Made by a program: the position numbers and the translations under genes | The notes under the pieces: generated by a model | What the model was told of the DNA's origin: nothing | Database searches by the model: none | What the model saw: the letters and a program-made list of their open reading frames with translations, nothing else | Part shown: piece after piece, positions 58,301 to 64,000 of the stretch | How positions within the stretch are numbered: the first letter of the stretch is position 1 | How the letters are laid out: each line of letters opens with the position of its first letter | Origin: Coffea arabica | Taxonomy: Eukaryota > Streptophyta > Magnoliopsida > Gentianales > Rubiaceae | Length of the DNA stretch: 64,000 nt | NCBI RefSeq assembly: GCF_036785885.1 | Contig: NC_092322.1 | Span: 13,662,466-13,726,465, forward strand | Direction: 5' to 3'

Positions 58301-60036
58301 TGGAAATTGTATCGACCTTGCGAACTCGAGTAACTGTGATCAAATTAATCAAAAAATATTTTCCAGCTAGTATTAGATTATAAACTCAATATCTAGTGTT
58401 TCGCCTAAAACTTTCCAAACCGATAATTTCCTTTAGCTCAAACTAGCCTTGATAGCTATAGTAAATAAATCCTATAGCTTTTGAAAACCCTAAGTCTTAT
58501 TCCTTTTCTTTTCATTAAGTATTGTTCTTAGCTAGTTAACTATAGGAAAAGTTCCAAAATACGAGTTTTACTAATTTTAGTGAAAAGCCTGGGAAACTTG
58601 TTCGGCAAGAAACCCTATTTTAGGAAAAATAGTTTTTAGGGATAATTTTTGCAAAGGCCGTAACTTTAAAGAAATGTTCAAAGTAACTTTCTAACATTGA
58701 TATTAAGAGGTTTGTCGAATTATTTCAAGAAAATAATACTAGTTACCCTTTTATAAGAGAAGTAACTCAAGAAAAACTATAAGAAACATCTCTTCTACTT
58801 TTGTCAAGTTTCAATCTAAAGAGATTCTTGATTTTTCTAAGGGAAAGTAAATTAATAGTATATTAGATATACTTCAATGTCTATAAGCTTAAAAACTGAG
58901 TAGAAACTCATAGTTTCAAATTTTGGTTTTTAGGATATTTCGAGGACGCGGAATTCGATTTCCAACTTGATATCTGAACTCCACTTTTGGTGAGTGTCCC
59001 TGCTTGTTCTATTCCTACTTGATTAAGGTGCTTTCTTGACTTGAAATGTGATACGTGCAAAACTAGTTTTTGATCCATCGAAATGAGCAGTGTGTACTTT
59101 ATCGCACTAGCCGTTCGAGTGGTGACTTGCGTGAATCATTTTCTCGTGAATCCATGAATCTAAATGTAGTTACGTCGTTGGGTGAATCCCTCGACGCGTG
59201 AATCTAACTACAATAACGTCGTTGGGTGAATCCCTCGACCAATCAACTACGGGTATATCTCGAGTATACTGCGTCCTTAGTCGGTGAGCGGGCCCGGGAC
59301 AGGGGTATGAATGGTGACGGGTTAGGTATCAAAATAAGACGCTCTACATGGATTATAAGTAGTGAAAGTTGACGGAGGGTCAACTACGATAAATGGTGAT
59401 CAAGCGAGGAAAAATGGCTCCTGACAGCCCATGTATCCTACCTTGTGCTGTTATACGCTTTCCTAACTGTTTAAATTTGCCAAGTTATTAATCACTGTTT
59501 GGTATTATGTGATTGCATGTTTTGGGGCACCACTGAGTTTTAGCTCACCCCACGTTTATTGTTTTCCTTAACAGGTTCTGGAAACTGAAAGCTGGACACT
59601 TACTTATGTTTTTCTTTTTGGATTGTATTTGAATACTATGACTTATTCTGTGGGCTGTAATGTGTTATCTGGGATAATGTATTTTCCTTTTTGGATTGCC
59701 ACTTGAAACTGAAAAATGTGTAAACCCTAATTCGATTACTTGGCTTGTAAGTTTGTATTATGGATTTATGTATTTATCTACCTGATTTGGTACGACTTTA
59801 TACTTTGGTACGTAGCACGTAGGACGTTTAAGGGCCTCGACTGGTTTATTTTTATCACTGCTATCTCTGAAGTTAATGTGGCTTTAAGGAAGATCTTATT
59901 CGGGAAAAATTATTTTGTAATAGATTAGGATATTTTTCGAAAGGATTTGGGTTAGAATGCTTGCGTGAGTCCTGGCGAAAGTTGGGCAGACGCGCCAACC
60001 CTTTGGTTCGCCTCCGGGGGAAGTGGGGTCGCCACA
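55304..60036 (+). repeat. 5' LTR of the Gypsy element (4733 bp)
   Basis: TGTGAGAACCC at the left, GGGGTCGCCACA at the right. It holds degenerate tandem repeats at about 56530-57400 (units with TGCATG and CATCCG or CGGATG), three copies of GCTAATGATTGA(T/C)GAA at about 58010-58225, and a 45-bp repeat GTCGTTGGGTGAATCCCTCG at 59175-59240. ORFs in it are not conserved. An LTR of this size is unusual. Confidence 0.85.
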
Positions 60037-60038
60037 GA

Positions 60039-60051
60039 TGGTATCAAAACC
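60039..60051 (+). other. primer binding site of the Gypsy element
   Basis: TGGTATCAAAACC, two bases after the LTR, corresponding to the initiator-Met tRNA site TGGTATCAGAGCC with two changes. Confidence 0.8.
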
Positions 60052-60207
60052 TAGGTTAGAAAAGTTATTTGAAAGACATATTAGGTGTGCTAGAAACCCT
60101 AATGCTCTCTAGGATTTAGAATTGAGACCATTAGAAATACGTTAAGTAATATACGATCTGGTTAGCTATTTAAGTTCTAACCTTTAAGTGTTGATTATTT
60201 TGCAGGT

Positions 60208-60747
60208 ATGGAGAATGGTAATGGGCATGCTAATGGTAGTAGCGAGGCTAATGGACACGTAGAGCCGCTAAGATCCATTTCCTATAGACCTCGAGGAGGA
60301 GGAGACCGAGTTCGATACTCCCCAACTGATAGGCACCCTAGATGCCAGTGTAGGGCCACGTACGCGTATCCCAACGCGTTGGTGTTATCTCTTGATGATG
60401 AGCGCCGCCACTTGTGGGACGCTAACCACACCTTGACCCAGGATGTGGAGGAGCTGAGTATCATGGTGGATACCCAGTTCGACCGCATAGCCGATTTGTT
60501 GATTAGGCTAACTGCTGAGCATAACATGCTAGAGGTTGCTCGTTTGGAGATAGAGCGACAGAGGTCTAGAGTGACCCGACTAGCTGAGGGGATCAGAGAT
60601 AGGAGTGCTGGCATCAGGGCTGATGCTTCTATGCTTATGGATGAGGCCACTAGTTACCTTCAGGATAATGAACAGGCAGGCGCCGAGGAGGATCCGGAGG
60701 AGGATCCGGCTGAGGACATTGCTCCTGATAGCCCTGCTGAGGGTTAG
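60208..60747 (+). CDS. small ORF upstream of gag in the Gypsy element, coiled-coil protein
   Basis: 179 aa, intact although gag and pol beside it are full of lesions. The N-terminal 30 residues are Gly/Asn/Ala-rich. Residues about 60-150 are predicted to be helical with heptad character (DVEELSIMVDTQFDRIADLL, then an Arg/Glu-rich stretch). The C terminus is strongly acidic with an EEDPEEDPAED repeat. No known domain recognised. The ATG follows a good 3' splice-site context (TTCTAAC, pyrimidines, TTTTGCAG), so it may be expressed from a spliced leader. Its position between primer site and gag recalls extra 5' ORFs of some large Gypsy elements. Confidence 0.55.
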   Translation: MENGNGHANGSSEANGHVEPLRSISYRPRGGGDRVRYSPTDRHPRCQCRATYAYPNALVLSLDDERRHLWDANHTLTQDVEELSIMVDTQFDRIADLLIRLTAEHNMLEVARLEIERQRSRVTRLAEGIRDRSAGIRADASMLMDEATSYLQDNEQAGAEEDPEEDPAEDIAPDSPAEG

Positions 60748-61090
60748 ATTGAGATTGACTTGATAGTATTAGATAGGTAGGATCAGAACAGGGACATTAG
60801 TCAAGTCATCAAATTTTGTCTAGGTGAATGACTTGCTTCCGAGGCACCATATCCCTACTTTTTGTTTAAGGGATTATCTGTATGTATTTTTGCTAACTTA
60901 TGTGCCTTACTTTTGGAAATGTTCCAACTTGTTAATTGTATGACTGTTCCACGGAAATATATGTTAAGTGTTTCAATTTCTTTTCCTCTATTTCCATGTT
61001 GTTTTTAATCACATATCGAATCATAACAATTAAATATAAATAAAATTTTGCCTAATTGTCTTACCCTTCAGTAATAGGCATAATTAGGTC
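60748..61090 (+). other. spacer between the small ORF and gag
   Basis: AT-rich, no ORF. A possible 3' splice site (TTACCCTTCAG) lies near 61070, about 20 bp before the gag ATG. Confidence 0.5.
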
Positions 61091-62290
61091 ATGGATCGCC
61101 AAATGGTATGAAGGAGCCGTGGGAGACTCACTAGACAACACTCGGAAGCAGGTGGTGATAGGGAACCCGAGGTCAATCAAGACCAAGGGCAAGAGGGAGT
61201 GGCCGGAGATCGAGTGGCCACCGCAATTAACCGTATCACTGATGTTTTGGAGCGCTTGACTGAACATCAAGCCTCGGGGCCAGTGCACCGCCAAGGAGGC
61301 CCAGTCGATTCCGAGGATCGGGCACTGGAGAGGTTTCTGAAGTTTGGACCTCCTAAGTTCTACGGAGGACCCGAACCTGAGATAGCTGAGGGATGGTGGG
61401 AGAGAATCTCCGACATCTTCGCAGCTTTAAACTACGTGGAAGAGCGGCAGGTGACTTTTGCTGCATTCCAGTTTGAGGGAGCTGCTCGCTCCTGATGGAA
61501 TCTGATTAGGACTAACTGGGACAGGAATCATACTCCAAGGACTTGGGCAAACTTCACAAGGGAGTTCAATGCCAAATTTCTTCCACCTCTCATCCAAGAA
61601 AAGAGGGAGGACGACTTCATAAAATGTAAGTAAGGGGCGATGAGTGTCGCCGAATATGAAGTCCAGTTCACAAACCTATCCCGTTTTGCTCCTGAATTGG
61701 TAACCACGGAGCAAAGGCGAGTCAGAAGGTTTGTGCAGGGTCTGAATGTAGAAATACAGGAAGGGTTAGCTTCCGTGAGGATAGATACCTTTGCAGATGC
61801 CGTCGAGAAAGCCCAGAGAGTTGAAGTAGCAAGGGCTCAAGTGAAATCTTTTCAGGCCAAGAAAAGATTTGCTCCTAACAGTAGTCGGGAGCCGACGTAT
61901 GGAAATGCTCCACCGGCCAAAGTGGGCCGAGAAACCATTGGAGTGAATAGTCCTGGAGCACCACGAGGCGCCCAAGCAAGAGGAAACGGGGCCAGGAATG
62001 CAGGGGGAATAAATAATGGAAACAGAGTGGGACCGATTGGAAGGGGACAACCTAGAAATACCTCGCAAGGAGGCCGAGCAATAGTTCCCCAAGTGAATTG
62101 TGCATATTGTAAGAAATCTGGTCATGCTATGGATGGCTGCTGGAAGAAGCAAGGGAGGTGCTTGAAATGCGGAAGTAGCGAGCACCAAATTGCTGGATGT
62201 CCAAAAATGCAGGAAGGGGGTAATCCAAACGCTAGACCAAACACTTCTGGAGGGAGTCGGCCAACAGTTCCTGCCAGGGTGTATGCTATA
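61091..62290 (+). pseudogene. gag of the Gypsy element, with several stops
   Basis: One frame runs from the ATG at 61091 through a TGA at about 61109 and a TGA at 61493 (one of two adjacent Trp codons in the family, GAARSWW). A TAA lies at about 61632, in a different frame or after a small shift, before the open stretch from 61640. The retrotransposon gag domain (RFLKFGPPKFYGG, then AFQFEGAARS, later MSVAEYEVQF) is clear. Two zinc knuckles follow, CAYCKKSGHAMDGC and CLKCGSSEHQIAGC, both CX2CX4HX4C. Most lesions look like C-to-T or G-to-A changes. No functional Gag can be made from this copy. Confidence 0.85.
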
Positions 62291-62956
62291 GATGACCAAC
62301 CTGTACCTGATTTCTCGGAAGTCGTGGAAGGTACTCTCCCCATTTTCCATCGATTAGCTAAAGTGTTAATTGACCCTGGTGCAACTCATTCATTCGTAAA
62401 TCCATCATTTATGTCTGGAATAGATGTGAGACCTGTTAAATTACCCTTCGATCTTGAAGTTAGGACACCAATGAGTGATAAGAAGATAATCGCTAGCTTA
62501 GCCTTTAAGAATTGTGAATTCTGGATTGGAGAGCGTAAAATGCTTGTGGATCTAATCAATCTGGACATAAAAGAGTACGATGTTATCATAGGAATGGATT
62601 TTCTAGGCCAATATCATGCTAAGTTGGATTGTCGAGCAAAAGTGGTAGAATTCTGTATACCTGGAGAAGCAACTCTGAGGTTAGATGTTAAGGGTAGGTT
62701 AGCATCATCCGCTATGATCTCAGGTATACGGGCAAGGAAAATGTTGTCAAAAGGAGCTCAAGGTTTCTTAGCTTTCATGATTAATGCTCCCAGTGATCAA
62801 GTGAAGTTTGAAGATGTACCAGTGGTACAAGAATTTTCGGATGTTTTTCCGGAAGAGCTTAAGACTCTACCGCCGGAAAGAGAAGTGGAATTTAAGATTG
62901 ACTTGGTGCCTGGAACGGCTCCGATTTCTAAATCCGTACCGGATGGCTCCTGCTGA
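62291..62956 (+). CDS. protease region of the Gypsy pol, fused to gag
   Basis: Continues the 61640 frame. The aspartic protease active site is [10 protein letters not shown] (the family usually has D-S/T-G, here Asp-Pro-Gly), and the later GMDFLGQ is the usual second landmark. It then enters the start of the reverse transcriptase ([13 protein letters not shown]) and goes out of frame near 62930, where about two bases are missing before the conserved PYRMAP. The frame stops at 62956. Confidence 0.85.
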   Translation, partial: DDQPVPDFSEVVEGTLPIFHRLAKVLIDPGATHSFVNPSFMSGIDVRPVKLPFDLEVRTPMSDKKIIASLAFKNCEFWIGERKMLVDLINLDIKEYDVIIGMDFLGQYHAKLDCRAKVVEFCIPGEATLRLDVKGRLASSAMISGIRARKMLSKGAQGFLAFMINAPSDQVKFEDVPVVQEFSDVFPEELKTLPPEREVEFKIDLVPGTAPISKSVPDGSC

Positions 62957-64000
62957 GATGAAGGAGTTGAAAATTCAGTTGCAAGACCTCTTGGAGAAAG
63001 ATTTTGTCAAGGAGAGTGATTCACCGTGGGGAGCACCCGTTCTATTTGTTAAGAAAAAGGATGGAAGTTTGAGCTTATGTATCGATTACCGAGGGTTAAA
63101 TGAGGTTACAATTAAGAATAAATACCCTCTACCGTTGATAGATAGTTTGTTCGACCAATTGCAAGGGTCAGTAGTTTTCTCTAAGCTGGATTTGAGGCAA
63201 GGGTATTATTAGTTAAAGATTAAGAAGGAGGATATACCCAAGACTGCTTTTAGTACGAAATATGGACATTTTGAGTTCTCAGTCATGCCTTTTGGTTTAA
63301 CTAATGCACCAGCGGCATTCATGGATTTAATGCAGAGAGTCTTTAAGAAGTATCTGGATCAGTTTGTAGTGGTTTTCATCGATGATATCTTGATATACTC
63401 AAAGACTCGAGAGGAACATGTTAAGCACTTGGAGATAGTCTTGCAAATATTAAGGGAGCAGAAGCTGTATGCCAAATTCAGCAAGTGTGAGTTCTGGCTG
63501 GATGAAATATCTTTTCTAGGGCATAAAGTTTCCAAGGAGGGAATTACCGTGGATCCGGCAAAAGTTGAGGCCGTAATGAATTGGAAGCAGCCAGAAAGCC
63601 CAACTGAAGTTAGAAGTTTCTTGGGATTAGCAGGGTACTATAGGCGATTTATCAAGGATTTTTCGAAGATTACTGGACCCATGACCGAGCTAACCAAGAA
63701 AGGGAATAGGTTCACTTGGACTCCGAAGTGCGAGTTAGGTTTTCAGGAATTAAAGAAGCGTTTAACATCCACTCCTGTTTTGGTGTTACCTGATGGAGGT
63801 GAAGGTTATGCCGTGTACTCCGATGCTTCGGGAGAAGGTCTAGGATGTGTTTTAATGCAAAATGGTAAAGTGATTGCCTACGCTTCCAGGAGACTGAAGC
63901 CTCACGAACAAAACTACCCAACTCATGACCTAGAGTTAGCAGCAGTGATTTTCGCCTTAAAGAAATGGAGACACTACTTGTATGGCGTGACTTTTGAGGT
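62930..64000 (+). pseudogene. reverse transcriptase and RNase H of the Gypsy pol, partial
   Basis: Picks up at PYRMAP in the new frame, passes through CIDYRGLN and stops at TAG (63210) where the family has Gln (GYYQ). It is then open from 63213 to the window end. The RT catalytic motif is FIDDILIYS (a YxDD variant normal for Gypsy), with MPFGLTNAP before it and KCEFW later. The RNase H part has YSDAS and, near the end, DLELAAV with its Glu. The one stop makes the copy defective. Integrase lies beyond the window. Confidence 0.9.

Larger units (their letters stand above)
55304..64000 (+). mobile_element. Ty3/Gypsy element with 4.7-kb LTR (Tekay/Del-like), open at window end
   Basis: Starts TGTGAGAACCCTG. 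5' LTR, tRNA-Met primer site, a small ORF, then gag, protease, reverse transcriptase and RNase H in Gypsy order. Very long LTRs starting TGTGAGAACCC and this pol type fit the Tekay/Del chromoviruses, but integrase and chromodomain lie outside the window, so the lineage is inferred. Several stops and one frameshift make it defective. It is inserted in the Copia leader; the left target base string is CAAAC. Confidence 0.88.

Overview
This is plant nuclear DNA, probably from a eudicot. It is AT-rich, has GT-AG introns and TATA-box promoters, and is dominated by LTR retrotransposons of the Copia and Ty3/Gypsy superfamilies plus MITEs. The species cannot be named from the sequence. Nothing bacterial, no CRISPR array, no rRNA and no convincing tRNA gene is visible.

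The only host genes I can support are three tandem copies of one CYP71-clan cytochrome P450, closest from memory to the CYP92 family. They are all on the + strand, have two exons each, and share 3' flanks and promoter regions. Copy 1 (9791-10305 and 29335-29937) is a pseudogene. It has an in-frame 396-bp deletion and several frameshifts, and its intron carries about 18.3 kb of nested retroelements. Copy 2 (34309-36326) and copy 3 (48381-50608) are open, each coding for 511 aa. Both lack the usual Trp of the C-helix WxxxR motif, and copy 2 also has Ala in place of the last Gly of the heme-binding consensus.

Layout: 1-4010 is the 3' end of a Sirevirus-like Copia element (end of pol, a frameshifted extra ORF, several polypurine tracts, a 3' LTR with palindromes). 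4011-9790 is the intergenic unit before copy 1, with a solo LTR at 7223-9278. 10558-28881 is the nest inside the copy 1 intron: solo LTR A (minus strand) is split by solo LTR B of the same family, and each is split again by a gag-only element with a tRNA-Asp-type primer site (element 1, 10580-17858; element 2, 20161-27331). 29938-34308 is a second copy of the intergenic unit, with a small poly(A) retroposon, a Stowaway MITE and a long inverted-repeat element. 36327-48380 is a third copy, containing a MITE, a very young gag-only Copia element on the minus strand (38712-42482) and a solo LTR (46313-47986). 50609-52967 is the flank of copy 3. 52968-55303 is the 5' end of a Copia element interrupted by a Gypsy element with a 4.7-kb LTR (55304 to the window end).

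The strongest candidate for something little described is the shared non-coding plan of the two gag-only elements. Each has three short hairpins with AGG-containing loops whose stems vary in a compensatory way between copies. One lies just after the gag stop. The other two each precede a GTGTGGGGG polypurine tract, one internal and one at the 3' LTR. Between those two tracts lies a duplicated GTAACCGG motif. The target-site duplications and paralogous empty sites in this window allow the insertion order to be read directly.
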